A DNA stretch of 64,000 nt from Herbaspirillum sp. ASV7 (GTDB taxonomy: Bacteria; Pseudomonadota; Gammaproteobacteria; Burkholderiales; Burkholderiaceae_D): contig NZ_JAELUH010000026.1 of the NCBI RefSeq assembly GCF_016429215.1, positions 1 through 64,000 of the forward strand, in the 5' to 3' direction. Of this stretch, positions 35,453 to 47,855 are shown piece after piece. The notes below the pieces were generated by a model. The model worked only from the letters and a program-made list of their open reading frames with translations, searched no databases and was not told the origin of the DNA. The position numbers and the translations under genes are program-made. Numbering within the stretch: the stretch's first letter is position 1; each line of letters begins with the position of its first letter.

Positions 35453-36907
35453 ATTGCCTGCCGGCTTGCCCGCACGACCCGGTCGAACAAGGGGAGAGGA
35501 AACGACCGAGGGGGAGGGCAGAGGAAATCGCAGGTTGAACACCGTAGGACCACCGGGCAGGCTGCGCACACCAGCCTGCCCACCATGCAAGGCCATGATG
35601 GAGCGCACGATGGCCAGGCCCAGGCCACTGGAACCGCTGGCACTGCTGCGCGAAGGGTCGGCCCGATAGAAGCGGTTGAAGATGCGCTCCTGCAGCTCGG
35701 GGTGGATGCCGCTACCGGGATTGGCCACCTCGATGACGGTGGCCCCGTCGACCACGCTGGCGGTGAGCGTAATGACACCATCTTGCGGCGTATAGCGGAT
35801 CGCATTGGCCACCAGGTTACCCACGGCCCGGCGCAGCAACATCATGTCGGCGTGGATGCGTCCGCTACCCTGGATGGCGATGCGCACCCTGGCGTCCTCG
35901 GCGATGCCCTCGAAGTAGTCGGCGATCTTGCCCAGCTCCTCCCTGACATCGAGCTCCTGAACCTGCAACACCACATGCGCATTCTCGGCCCGCGCCAGAA
36001 AGAGCATGCTCTCCATCATCCGCGACAGCCGCTCGTACTCCTCGATGTTGGAACTGAGCAGGGCCTGGTACTCCTCCACCGGGCGCGGCTTGCCCAGCGC
36101 CACCTGGGTCTGCACCATGAGGTTGTTGAGCGGGGTGCGCAGGTCGTGGGCCAGGTCGGCGGAGAACTGGCTCAATTGCTGGAAGCTGCCCGAGAGACGG
36201 TCCATCATCTCGTTGAAGGATTCCACGATCTCGTGCAGTTCCTGCGGCGCGGCCTGGATGTCGAGGCGGGTATCGAGACGGTTGGCGGAAATGGCGCGCG
36301 TCTGCGCGGCCATCATACGCAGGGGCTGCAAGCCGCTGCGCACGAACAGGAAACTGAGCAGCGTTGCCAGCACCGTGCCGATGCTGGCGGCCACCCATAC
36401 ATCGGAGCGGTATTCGGAGAGCAGCATCATGCGATCCGAGGCCGCGCGCACCACCAGCACGATAGCCTGCTCGCCAGAACGTGTGACGGGCTTGCTGGCG
36501 ATGTAACGGGCATGCTGGTCACCCAGTCGCCACGACTGGATGCTGTCCCATGCGCCGATGGCGACCTTGCCCAGATCGATGCCTGGGGCTGCGCGTTCGG
36601 GGTCATGGCTTTCCAGCAGCGGACTGCCATCGGCACGGGTGATGCGGACCAGCAGCTGGTCGTGGCCGCTCAGGTTGTCCAGCACCAGGTGGCGCCGCGC
36701 CAGGATATCGTCCAGCGAAGCCGAGTCCTCGACCAGGTGATTGATGGAGCGGCACTTGCCGGCCAGCTCCTCGTCGTCGCGCCGTTCCAGTTGCACATGC
36801 AGCGCATGGCACAGGTAGCTGCCAAACCCGGCGAAGGTGACGATGGCCAGCAGCGCAAACAGCACCACCAGGCGCAGGTTCATCGAGGCGGGCGTGCGCT
36901 GCTTCAC
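35441..36907 (-). CDS. czcS: Heavy-metal sensor histidine kinase (CzcS/CusS/CopS type)
   Basis: A 488-residue membrane sensor kinase. Membrane helices lie at about 10-32 and 170-190, bracketing a periplasmic sensor domain. A HAMP domain follows ([20 protein letters not shown]). The phosphoacceptor H-box is [20 protein letters not shown], with the N-box [14 protein letters not shown] and G-box [13 protein letters not shown]. The gene begins at GTG and overlaps the response regulator stop by 4 nt. The next cluster is a czc-type efflux operon on the other strand, so Co/Zn/Cd or Cu is the expected signal. Its 3' end overlaps the XRE gene. Confidence 0.87.
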   Translation of the reverse strand: MKQRTPASMNLRLVVLFALLAIVTFAGFGSYLCHALHVQLERRDDEELAGKCRSINHLVEDSASLDDILARRHLVLDNLSGHDQLLVRITRADGSPLLESHDPERAAPGIDLGKVAIGAWDSIQSWRLGDQHARYIASKPVTRSGEQAIVLVVRAASDRMMLLSEYRSDVWVAASIGTVLATLLSFLFVRSGLQPLRMMAAQTRAISANRLDTRLDIQAAPQELHEIVESFNEMMDRLSGSFQQLSQFSADLAHDLRTPLNNLMVQTQVALGKPRPVEEYQALLSSNIEEYERLSRMMESMLFLARAENAHVVLQVQELDVREELGKIADYFEGIAEDARVRIAIQGSGRIHADMMLLRRAVGNLVANAIRYTPQDGVITLTASVVDGATVIEVANPGSGIHPELQERIFNRFYRADPSRSSASGSSGLGLAIVRSIMALHGGQAGVRSLPGGPTVFNLRFPLPSPSVVSSPLVRPGRAGKPAGNLVG

Positions 36908-37575
36908 TGCCGGGCCTCGAAGACGTAGCCCATGCCCCAGACGGTATGCAGCAGCTTCTTGTCGAATCCGTCATCGAGCTTGGCGCGCAGGCGCCGCACG
37001 GCGACGTCGACGACGTTGGTGTCGCTGTCGAAATTCATGTCCCACACCTGCGAGGCAATCTGCGGCCGCGAGAGCACCTCGCCGGGGCGGCGGATCAGCA
37101 TATGCAGCAGCGCGAATTCCTTGGCGGTGAGGTCGATGCGCTGGCCGGCGCGCGTGGCCTTGCGGCGGACCACATCAAGCACCACATCGTCATACTCGAT
37201 CACATCGGCCTCGCGACTGGGTCCGCGTCGCAGCAAGGTACGCACGCGCGCCAGCAGCTCGGTAAAGGCGAAGGGCTTGACCAGGTAATCGTCGGCCCCC
37301 AGCTCCAGTCCCTTGACGCGATCATCGACCTCGTCGCGCGCGGTCAGGAAAAGCACCGGCGTGTCATGGGTGCGGCGCAGTTCGCGCAGGATGTCCCAGC
37401 CATTCATGCCAGGCAGCATCACGTCCAGGATGATCAGCTTGTAATCCAGCGTGCGGGCATTGTGCAGGCCATCCACGCCGGTCTGCACCCAGTCCACCAC
37501 GAAGCCGGACTCGGTCAGGCCGCGACGCAGATAGTCGCCCGACTTGGGCTCGTCTTCTACCAACAAGATATGCAT
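36904..37575 (-). CDS. czcR: Heavy-metal response regulator (OmpR/PhoB class)
   Basis: This 223-residue regulator has a receiver domain ([19 protein letters not shown], phospho-acceptor Asp in [13 protein letters not shown], conserved Lys in [10 protein letters not shown]) and an OmpR-type winged helix ([19 protein letters not shown], then [13 protein letters not shown]). The pattern is that of CopR/CusR/CzcR regulators. AGGAAT precedes the ATG. It heads the operon with its kinase. The box at 37630-37647, in the divergent intergenic region, is its likely binding site. Confidence 0.9.
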   Translation of the reverse strand: MHILLVEDEPKSGDYLRRGLTESGFVVDWVQTGVDGLHNARTLDYKLIILDVMLPGMNGWDILRELRRTHDTPVLFLTARDEVDDRVKGLELGADDYLVKPFAFTELLARVRTLLRRGPSREADVIEYDDVVLDVVRRKATRAGQRIDLTAKEFALLHMLIRRPGEVLSRPQIASQVWDMNFDSDTNVVDVAVRRLRAKLDDGFDKKLLHTVWGMGYVFEARQ

Positions 37576-37629
37576 GATCGGATTCCTGGCGGACAAGCTG
37601 TCATTGTGACCCAGCCGGGCGAACCTATT

Positions 37630-37647
37630 CATTACAAATCTGTAATG
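37630..37647. promoter_or_regulatory. CopR/CusR-type operator box
   Basis: CATTACA-N4-TGTAATG is a perfect inverted repeat between the response regulator gene and the divergent DUF4148/czc genes. It resembles the cop/cus boxes bound by this regulator family. Control of the regulator operon and of the genes to the right is inferred. Confidence 0.72.
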
Positions 37648-37813
37648 ACTTGGCAATCTTTCTGTGCGGACCGGCTGCCTAGAATGCATCCCAACGATAC
37701 GCCCGACGCTGCAGCCGGCAAGCACGGACAGCAGGGCGGTCGACGGTGCCAGCTGCATTATCCCCTCTGTGGCCTGGTGTCTTGTGTGTAACTTTCCCCC
37801 TAGGAGCATCCTC

Positions 37814-38104
37814 ATGAAGACTTCGCAAATCATCCTCGGCACCCTGGTCGCCGCTTTCTCGCTGTCCGCCTTCGCCCAGTCGACCGCGCCCACCGAAGCT
37901 GCCCGTGATCAGGCCAACCTCTCCGCACGCAACAACTATCCGGTCATCAAGTTCACCAGCACCAAGACCCGCGCCGACGTCGTGGCCGAGCTCAATGCCG
38001 CCCGCCTGGGCGAACCGATGCAAGCCAGCGCGGCCAAGCCCTCGGTCAAGGACAGCAGCACCCAGGACCAGGCCTTTGACTCTTCCCTCTACAACGGGGC
38101 ATAA
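37814..38104 (+). CDS. DUF4148 exported protein, single repeat
   Basis: The product has 96 residues with a signal peptide ([22 protein letters not shown]). TAGGAGC precedes the ATG. One DUF4148 repeat is present ([20 protein letters not shown]), against three in the protein at 6782. It is the first gene downstream of the metal-type operator box and lies between the two-component system and the czc operon. A metal-linked induction is possible. Function unknown. Confidence 0.82.
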   Translation: MKTSQIILGTLVAAFSLSAFAQSTAPTEAARDQANLSARNNYPVIKFTSTKTRADVVAELNAARLGEPMQASAAKPSVKDSSTQDQAFDSSLYNGA

Positions 38105-38118
38105 TCGGCGCCGGCCGA

Positions 38119-38148
38119 TTGGTCCGCGTTGGTCCGTATTGGTCCGTA
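38119..38148 (+). repeat. Three tandem 10-bp repeats
   Basis: TTGGTCCGCG is followed by two exact copies of TTGGTCCGTA. The array lies between the DUF4148 gene and the terminator-like hairpin before czcI. Its period is close to one helical turn. Confidence 0.7.
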
Positions 38149-38157
38149 TTTCATCCA

Positions 38158-38189
38158 GCGGCTACCCGCCTTCAAAGGCCGGTAGCCGC
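38158..38189 (+). terminator. Stem-loop between DUF4148 and czcI
   Basis: GCGGCTACC pairs with GGTAGCCGC, with an inner GCC/GGC pair and a TTCAAA loop. It is a strong stem but has no clear T-run. It may end the DUF4148 message or act as an attenuator before czcI, which starts 11 nt later. Confidence 0.5.
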
Positions 38190-38200
38190 GTGAGTTTCTC

Positions 38201-38557
38201 ATGCGCGCTCTCATCCTGATTCTTTTCCTGGCCTTGCTCTTGCCGCTGCAGCTCTCCTGGGCGGCGATGGCGAGCTATTGCCAGCAGGAACGCAGCAGCG
38301 CGCCAGCCCACCCCGGGCATCACGAACACACCGCAGCGCCAGCGGCACAGCCCGATGGCGAGCACGCCAAGAGCGGCGAGGCCGACAGCGGCTGTTCGCT
38401 CTGCCAGTTCTCGGGCATGAAGTCGGTGCAATGGCCTCAGCTGTCCATGGTTGACCATGGCGGCACATCGCGTGAGGTTTTCTGCACCAGCCCCCGCCAT
38501 CCCGCCTCCCACATCGCCGACGGGCCCGACAAGCCCAACTGGCTGCTCGCCGCCTAG
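38201..38557 (+). CDS. czcI: CzcI-like small periplasmic metal-resistance protein
   Basis: This 118-residue protein has a signal peptide (MRALILILFLALLLPLQLSWAA) and a His/Cys-rich mature part: HPGHHEHTAAPA, then SGCSLCQFSG and two later Cys/His positions. Position directly before the CzcCBA genes, size and N-terminal pattern (ending LPLQ..WAA) match CzcI. CzcI is a periplasmic protein thought to take part in regulating Czc efflux. The His and Cys clusters probably bind metal ions. Confidence 0.75.
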   Translation: MRALILILFLALLLPLQLSWAAMASYCQQERSSAPAHPGHHEHTAAPAAQPDGEHAKSGEADSGCSLCQFSGMKSVQWPQLSMVDHGGTSREVFCTSPRHPASHIADGPDKPNWLLAA

Positions 38558-38622
38558 GTCGGCGAGGACACCCATTCTTTCACTGCTCTCGCCGGATTCC
38601 CCCCTCTTCACTGGAGAATTCG

Positions 38623-39906
38623 ATGTACCGGCACAGCCACCTGCTGGCGCTAGCCCTGCTCGCGCCCAGCCTGGTCCTTGCACAAGGACCGACCCCATCC
38701 ATTGCATTGACCGATTCCGCACCGCTGGCCCAGACGGCGCAGCGGCTGACCCTGTCCGCGGCGCTGGCGCTGGCCGATAGCGGCAACCGCGCACTGGCGG
38801 CCGCCCGGAAGGAAATCGAAGCCCTCGATGCCAGCCTCGAACAGGCCGGCGCACGGCCCAATCCGGAGTTTTCCGCCCTCATGGAAGACACCCGCAAGGC
38901 CAGCCGCACCACCACCTACCAGATCAACCAGCCCATCGAACTGGGCGGCAAGCGCGATGCCCGCATCGCGGCTGCCCAACGGGCCCGCGAGATGGCCGTC
39001 CTGGACCTCGCCAGCCAGCGCAGCGCCTTGCATGCACGCGTGACGGCGGCCTTCCACGAAGCGGCACTAGCCATGGAACGCCAGCAGCTGGCGCGCGACC
39101 TGGTCACGCTGGCACAGACCGCTGCCGACATGACGGCGCGCCGGGTGCAGGCCGGCAAGGTCTCGCCGGTAGAGCAGACCCGGGCGCAACTGGCTCTCTC
39201 CAACGCGCGGCTGGAAGCCAGCCAGGCCGACAGCGACGTGACGCTGGCGCGCCGTCAGCTGGCCAGCCTGTGGGGCGCCACCGATCCCGGCGCGGCGCTG
39301 GCCGACATCGACACGGAGACGCTGCCGGCCCTGCCCGATATCGCTACCCTCACGGCGCGCGTGGCCAACGGCCCGGCCGTGCAGATGGCACGTCTGGAAG
39401 TAGAGCGCCGCCAGGCGCTGGCGCGCATCGAAAGCAGCAAGCGCGTGCCCGACCTCACCCTGAGCCTGGGCAACAAGCGCGACGAAGAAGCCGCCCGCAA
39501 CATGTGGGTGGTCGGCTTCTCGGTGCCGATTCCGGTGTTCGACAACAACCGGGGCAATGAACTGGAAGCCTTGAAACGCGTGGACAAGGCCCGCGACGAA
39601 CAAGCCATCGTCGAGTTGCAATGGCAGAACGAGGCCGCCCAGGCCTATGAGCGACTGCGCAATGCCCGCCAGGAAGCACAGGCCCTGCGCGAGGACATCC
39701 TGCCCGGTGCGCAGAGCGCCTATCTCGCCGCGTGTACCGGTTTCACGCTGGGCAAGTTCGCCTTCCTCGACGTGCTGGACGCCCAGCGCAGCTATTTCCA
39801 GGCGCGGGGCCAGTACTGGAAGGCCCTCTCCAGCGCCTTCCAGGCCAGCGCCGAACTGGACCGCCTGGCCGGCAATAGCCCCCTTGCTCCCCCCAATGCG
39901 CAATGA
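38623..39906 (+). CDS. czcC: TolC-like outer-membrane factor CzcC
   Basis: A 427-residue outer-membrane efflux protein with a signal peptide ending VLAQG. Two repeats of long alpha-helical hairpins are visible (LTLSAALALADSGNRALAAA in the first; VARQ-like segments in the second). The sequence VSPVEQTRAQLALSNARLEA is typical of metal-type outer-membrane factors. CTGGAGA precedes the start. It forms the outer channel of the CzcCBA complex with the next two gene products. Its stop codon lies 20 nt before the czcB start. Confidence 0.88.
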   Translation: MYRHSHLLALALLAPSLVLAQGPTPSIALTDSAPLAQTAQRLTLSAALALADSGNRALAAARKEIEALDASLEQAGARPNPEFSALMEDTRKASRTTTYQINQPIELGGKRDARIAAAQRAREMAVLDLASQRSALHARVTAAFHEAALAMERQQLARDLVTLAQTAADMTARRVQAGKVSPVEQTRAQLALSNARLEASQADSDVTLARRQLASLWGATDPGAALADIDTETLPALPDIATLTARVANGPAVQMARLEVERRQALARIESSKRVPDLTLSLGNKRDEEAARNMWVVGFSVPIPVFDNNRGNELEALKRVDKARDEQAIVELQWQNEAAQAYERLRNARQEAQALREDILPGAQSAYLAACTGFTLGKFAFLDVLDAQRSYFQARGQYWKALSSAFQASAELDRLAGNSPLAPPNAQ

Positions 39907-39926
39907 GAAAGCACCGGAGAACACAC

Positions 39927-41165
39927 ATGAAAACGCACATGAGCAGCAAACAGAAACTGGCCATCGCGGCCATCATCGTCGCAGCTGCACTGCTGTCGGG
40001 ATGGACCCTGCTGCAGGGCCAGGACGCCCAAGCCAAGGCCGAGGCCACCAGCACCCACCAGGATGAGAAGAAGGAAGAACACGGTCACGAAGAAAGCAAG
40101 GGCGAGGGCGAAGGCGAGCATCACGATGAGGAAGGCGAGATCGCCCTGACCCAGGAGCAGATCAGCGCTGCCGGCATCGTGCTGGCACAGGCCGCGCCGG
40201 CCAGCCTGGAGAGCGGCCTGCAACTGCCCGGCGAGATCCGTTTCAACGAAGACCGCACCGCCCACGTCGTGCCGCAGGTGGCCGGCGTGGTGGAGTCGGT
40301 GCCGGCCAAGCTGGGCCAGAAGGTGAAGAAGGGCCAGGTACTGGCCGTCATCAGCAGCAGCGTGGTCTCCGAACAACGGGCCGAGCTGATCAACGCGCAG
40401 CAACGCCTGGCGCTGGCACGCAGCAACTGGCAACGCGAGAAGCAGCTGTGGGAGCAGAAGATCTCGGCCGAACAGGATTACCAGCAGGCGCAGCTGGCCT
40501 TGCAGGAAGCCGAGGTGGCCGTGCGCAATGCCGGCCAGAAGCTGCATGCCATCGGTGCAGTCAGTGGCAAGGCGACGGCCAGCCTCAATCGCTATGAAAT
40601 CCGCGCTCCCTTCGACGGCACCGTCGTCGAAAAACACCTGGGCCTGGGCGAAGCCGTGCGCGAGGATGCCAATGCCTTCCTGATCTCCGACCTCTCCACG
40701 GTCTGGGCCGAGATCATCGTCTCGCCCAAGGACTTGCAACAGGTCCGCGTGGGTGGACGCGCAGTGGTGCGCGCCACCGCCTTCGACGCCACGGCCAGCG
40801 GCACGATTGCCTATGTCGGCGCGCTCATCGGCGAACAGACCCGTACCGCGCGCGCCCACGTGGTGCTGTCCAATCCGCAGGAAAGCTGGCGTCCCGGCCT
40901 GTTCGTCTCGGTCGACGTAATGAGCCAGGCCACCGAGGTACCAGTGGCGGTGACTGCCGACGCCCTGCAGACGGTGGAAGGCAAGAGCGTGGTCTTCGTG
41001 CGCGTGGCCGACGGCTTCAAGGCGCAGCCGGTGCGCACCGGTCGCAGCGACGGCAAGGTCGTCGAGATCCTGGCCGGGCTGCAGGCCGGCGACCGGGTTG
41101 CCAGCACCGGCAGCTTCGCCCTCAAGGCCGAACTCGGCAAGGGCGCGGCCGAACACAGCCATTGA
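39927..41165 (+). CDS. czcB: RND periplasmic adaptor CzcB
   Basis: A 412-residue membrane-fusion protein. After one N-terminal membrane segment (about 9-27) comes a His/Glu-rich stretch (HGHEESKGEGEGEHHDEEGE, about 55-75), common in CzcB and probably metal-binding. Barrel-sandwich hybrid and hairpin domains follow (VVPQVAGVVESVPAKLGQKV; ALARSNWQREKQLWEQKISA). The beta-barrel domain ends DGKVVEILAGLQAGDRVAST. The ATG at 39927 has CGGAGA upstream; an earlier ATG overlaps the czcC stop. Confidence 0.9.
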   Translation: MKTHMSSKQKLAIAAIIVAAALLSGWTLLQGQDAQAKAEATSTHQDEKKEEHGHEESKGEGEGEHHDEEGEIALTQEQISAAGIVLAQAAPASLESGLQLPGEIRFNEDRTAHVVPQVAGVVESVPAKLGQKVKKGQVLAVISSSVVSEQRAELINAQQRLALARSNWQREKQLWEQKISAEQDYQQAQLALQEAEVAVRNAGQKLHAIGAVSGKATASLNRYEIRAPFDGTVVEKHLGLGEAVREDANAFLISDLSTVWAEIIVSPKDLQQVRVGGRAVVRATAFDATASGTIAYVGALIGEQTRTARAHVVLSNPQESWRPGLFVSVDVMSQATEVPVAVTADALQTVEGKSVVFVRVADGFKAQPVRTGRSDGKVVEILAGLQAGDRVASTGSFALKAELGKGAAEHSH

Positions 41166-41215
41166 TGGCCCTTGATGGCCATTGCGCCACCACTCCACTC
41201 TGAGAGACCACGATC

Positions 41216-44356
<3,141 letters not shown>

Positions 44357-44377
44357 CGACGGCTCCTGCCGGGCGGG

Positions 44378-46714
44378 TCAGCGATAGCGTTGCGGGTGAC
44401 TCAACAGCAAGCGGAACTGCTCGCCCGGCATGGGCTTGCCGTACCAGTAACCCTGGTACAGGGTGCAGCCATGTGCATGGAGCAGGTCGCGCTGCTCACG
44501 CGTTTCCACGCCCTCGGCGATGATGGACAGCTCCAGGCTCTGGCCCAGCATGATGATGCTGCGCACGATGCTGGCGGTAGCCGCATCGCTGTGCAGGCGA
44601 CGCACGAAGCTCTGGTCGATCTTGAGCTGGTCGATGGGGAAGCGCCCCAGGTAAGAGAGCGAGGAATAACCGGTGCCGAAATCGTCCAGCGAGATCGACA
44701 CGGCCTGCGCTCTCAGGGCGTGCATGCGCTCGATCACCTCATCGACGTGATCGACCATCATGCTCTCGGTGAGCTCGACCTTGATGCTGTGGGTCTTGAT
44801 CCCGTGTTCGCGCAGCGTCTCGCAAAAGCGCTGCACGAAGTGCTGGCTCTGGAATTCCTGCGCCGATACATTGACGGCAATCACCAGGTCACGCGCCAGG
44901 CCCTCGGCCTGCCACGCCTGCATGTCGGCACATACCTGCTGCAACAGCTGGTGACCGATCTCTTCCATCAGGCCCAGCTCCTCGGCCACCGCAATGAAGT
45001 GACCCGGCATCACCAGGTCGCGCGCCGGATGCTGCCAGCGCACCAGCGCCTCGGCCCCGACCACATCGCCCTCGTAGCTGACCTGCGGCTGGTAATGCAC
45101 CACGAACTGACGCTGCTGCACCGCCTGACGCAACTCGTTCTCCAGCACGCTGCGCTGGTTGGCCAGCGCCTGCATGGCCGGGTCGAAGAAGCGGAACACG
45201 CCGCGTCCGGCTAGGCGTGCCTGCACCATGGCCAGCTCGGCCTGCATGATCACCTCCTCGGCGGCGTGATCGTGATGACGCAAGACATTGATGCCCACAC
45301 TGAGCGAACACGGCGACGTGCCAGCCAGGGATGCCTGCAAGTCCTCGAAGGCAGCCAGCAGCTTGTGGGCGAGGGCTTCGCAGGACTTGATGCCGTCGGC
45401 GAGCTCCCGTCCCTTGAGTTCGGTGAGCAGGGCAAACTTCTCGCCCTCAAGGCGTGCCAGGGTCTGATCGGGTGACACGCAACTGCTCAGGCGCCGGGCG
45501 CAATCGACGAGGAAGCGCTCGGCTTCATCCGCCTTGACGGCACCATAGGCGAAATCGCTGCGATGGACCTCGATGCACATCACGGCAGCACAACTGCCGC
45601 TGCTGGACATGCGCCCCAGGCCACGGCGCAGGCGGTCCATGCAGAGCTTCTTGTTGGGCAGGTCCGTGACCGGGTCATAGAAAGCCAGCCGGTCGATCCG
45701 AGCCTCGTCCTCCAGACGCTGGGAGACATCGATGATGACCCAGATCTGGTCGGACTGACGCCCGCCCTCGATGAGGGTGGTATGCAGTTCGGCCGGGAAG
45801 CTGCTGCCATCGCCATGGCGCAACAGCACGATCTCGCCGCTGGCACCGCTGGCGCGGGCCACGGTCTGGGCGATGTAGCCGGCCTGCTGGGCCGGCTCGA
45901 CAAAGACCTGCTCGCAAGGCAAACCCACCAGGCTGGTATCGTGGCGCCCCAGCAAGGCCTGCGCCGCACCGTTGAAGAAAGCGATGCGGCCATCGCGCAC
46001 GAACAGCACACCGGCGGGGATGTTGCCGAGGATGGCGGCCTGCTCGTCGAAGAGCGTCTTCAGGCTGCCTTGCATGGCCTCCATATGCCGCGCCAGCAGG
46101 CCGATCTCATCCTGCTGCGGCACAGCGATGCGCGCGTCGAAACTGCCACGCTGGATGCGCTCGGTGGCCTCGGTCAGCTTGCCGATGGGTGCCAGGATGC
46201 GGCGATACACCAGGCCGCCGATGATCAGCAGCGACACCACCGCCTGGGCCAGCAACACCAGGGTATAGAAGCGCTTGTCGCCGGACAGCTTGCGCTGCAA
46301 CTGCTCATCCGATACCACCATGCGCAGCTCGCCCAGGTTGAGATCGAGCTGGCTGCGCTGCATCACCAGCGGCGCGCTGCGGGCGATGAGCTTGCCCGCG
46401 CCGCGTTGCGGATCGTCCAGCCGGATGATGCTTTTTCCCTCCGGGTCGAGGATCTCCACGCTTACCACCTGCCGGTCCAGCATGGCACCGTTGAGCACCG
46501 CCACCATGTCGGAGCGGTCCAGGCTCCAGACCGGCAGGATCAGACTGTGCTGCATGGTCTGCAGCTTTTCGTCAACGAATCGCTGCATCTCTTCATCGAT
46601 CTGGCTGGCGCGGGTTTCGTTGAGGACTGTCAGCGCCAGCACCACCGGCAGGCTCAAGGCCACGAGCAGGGCGACGGCAATATAGACGCCCAGACTATTG
46701 AATTTCTTTTTCAT
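44378..46714 (-). CDS. Membrane-bound c-di-GMP phosphodiesterase: PAS, degenerate GGDEF, EAL
   Basis: A 778-residue protein. Membrane helices at about 8-32 and 150-172 enclose a periplasmic sensor domain. HAMP (about 172-225), PAS (about 225-335), GGDEF (about 340-510) and EAL (about 520-770) domains follow. The GGDEF active-site loop reads RLEGEKF (421-427), so cyclase activity is not expected. The EAL domain is intact: AEALVRW, ELTESMMVD, DDFGTGYSSLSYL, IDQLKIDQSFV and IAEGVET. It probably hydrolyses c-di-GMP in response to a periplasmic signal. The gene lies 42 nt after a periplasmic binding protein gene. Confidence 0.9.
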   Translation of the reverse strand: MKKKFNSLGVYIAVALLVALSLPVVLALTVLNETRASQIDEEMQRFVDEKLQTMQHSLILPVWSLDRSDMVAVLNGAMLDRQVVSVEILDPEGKSIIRLDDPQRGAGKLIARSAPLVMQRSQLDLNLGELRMVVSDEQLQRKLSGDKRFYTLVLLAQAVVSLLIIGGLVYRRILAPIGKLTEATERIQRGSFDARIAVPQQDEIGLLARHMEAMQGSLKTLFDEQAAILGNIPAGVLFVRDGRIAFFNGAAQALLGRHDTSLVGLPCEQVFVEPAQQAGYIAQTVARASGASGEIVLLRHGDGSSFPAELHTTLIEGGRQSDQIWVIIDVSQRLEDEARIDRLAFYDPVTDLPNKKLCMDRLRRGLGRMSSSGSCAAVMCIEVHRSDFAYGAVKADEAERFLVDCARRLSSCVSPDQTLARLEGEKFALLTELKGRELADGIKSCEALAHKLLAAFEDLQASLAGTSPCSLSVGINVLRHHDHAAEEVIMQAELAMVQARLAGRGVFRFFDPAMQALANQRSVLENELRQAVQQRQFVVHYQPQVSYEGDVVGAEALVRWQHPARDLVMPGHFIAVAEELGLMEEIGHQLLQQVCADMQAWQAEGLARDLVIAVNVSAQEFQSQHFVQRFCETLREHGIKTHSIKVELTESMMVDHVDEVIERMHALRAQAVSISLDDFGTGYSSLSYLGRFPIDQLKIDQSFVRRLHSDAATASIVRSIIMLGQSLELSIIAEGVETREQRDLLHAHGCTLYQGYWYGKPMPGEQFRLLLSHPQRYR

Positions 46715-46756
46715 GCACTTGCCTGGCGTGGTTGAAAAGGGAAATGGAAAAAGGGC

Positions 46757-47692
46757 TTACTTGAACCAGTCCAGCCGGTAGGTCTCGATGGCCTGCCGCT
46801 CCAGGGGCGTGAGCCTATCGTTGGCCAGCACCAGCACGCGCCCCTTGGCCTGCTGCAACACCGACCTGGCATGGCGGGTGGAGCGATGGGTGCGGATCAG
46901 TTCGGCCAGTTCGCCGTTGCGATAGATCTTGCGCAAGCCATCGAGCAGGGCATCGCGCAGATCTACGCGGTTGGGTGAGGTATAGAAGAACAGGTCCTCG
47001 GGATAGACCAGCACCAGACCGGGAACGATGGCCAGCTCATGGCCGGGATCGTAGCTCTCCAGCTCGGCGCTGGCCTCGAAGGCGGAGCGGTTGTAGAAAT
47101 CGAACCGCCCGGCCTTGAGCATGGCAAACAGGTTCATGTAGTTGGCCTGCACCACGGCCAGGCCATTGGCCTGCATGATGCTGGTATCGACCCAGTCGAT
47201 ACCGGAGCCGATGCTGAACCGCTTGAGGTCGTCGAGGTTGCGGATCAATCTGGCCGCCTCCAGGCTCTTGCGATTAGCCAGCAGCACGCGGTAGCCACCG
47301 CCGCCCAGATAGATGGGGAACTCGATGGACAGCAAGCCCTGGGTCAGGGCGCTGCCGGCGGAAGTGGCCAGGAGATTGCAATACTGGCCCGATTTGATCA
47401 GTTGCACATGGCGCAGATCAGAGGTCACCACATCGGCGAGCTGGCAACCACTGATGGTGTAGCGTCGTCCGCTGGCCTTCATGGCCAGTTCCAGCAGCGC
47501 CTTGCGGTAATCGATGAGGGGGTTGTCGTCGTTGAGGTCGGCCAGCTTGATCTCGATGACGTGATCCTCGGCGGACGGCCGTTGCGCGTGGGCAAGAGCG
47601 ACGGAGAGCAGCCCCGTCGCCAGCACGAGCAGACTGAGCGCGGCCTGACGGGCGCGGAGCTTGATTTTTGTCATGGTCGCGGAAGCTGGCAT
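46757..47692 (-). CDS. Periplasmic substrate-binding-like protein (SBP family 3 type)
   Basis: The protein has about 311 residues from the start MPASATM, or 305 from the next Met (47674). Either way a signal peptide follows (LSLLVLATGLLSVALAHAQ). The mature part is two-lobed in style: IDYRKALLELAMKASG, then SIEFPIYLGGGGYRVLLANR, LDDLKRFSIGSGIDWVDTSI and YNRSAFEASAELESYDPGHE. This resembles family 3 solute-binding proteins without transport partners. It is upstream of and co-transcribed with the GGDEF-EAL gene and could supply its ligand-bound input. The ligand is unknown. Confidence 0.72.
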   Translation of the reverse strand: MPASATMTKIKLRARQAALSLLVLATGLLSVALAHAQRPSAEDHVIEIKLADLNDDNPLIDYRKALLELAMKASGRRYTISGCQLADVVTSDLRHVQLIKSGQYCNLLATSAGSALTQGLLSIEFPIYLGGGGYRVLLANRKSLEAARLIRNLDDLKRFSIGSGIDWVDTSIMQANGLAVVQANYMNLFAMLKAGRFDFYNRSAFEASAELESYDPGHELAIVPGLVLVYPEDLFFYTSPNRVDLRDALLDGLRKIYRNGELAELIRTHRSTRHARSVLQQAKGRVLVLANDRLTPLERQAIETYRLDWFK

Positions 47693-47855
47693 CGTTGGAC
47701 GATGGTATGCAAGCATTGCCGCGAACGCAATGAATTGTGCTGGTTTGCCGATCAAAATATCTGGCAGCGGGCAGGACTTTTGGTGAGATTCCCATCCATT
47801 GGGCGGATCATCCGTAAAACGCCCTGATCATGATCGGCGGGCAGGTGCGATCCCG

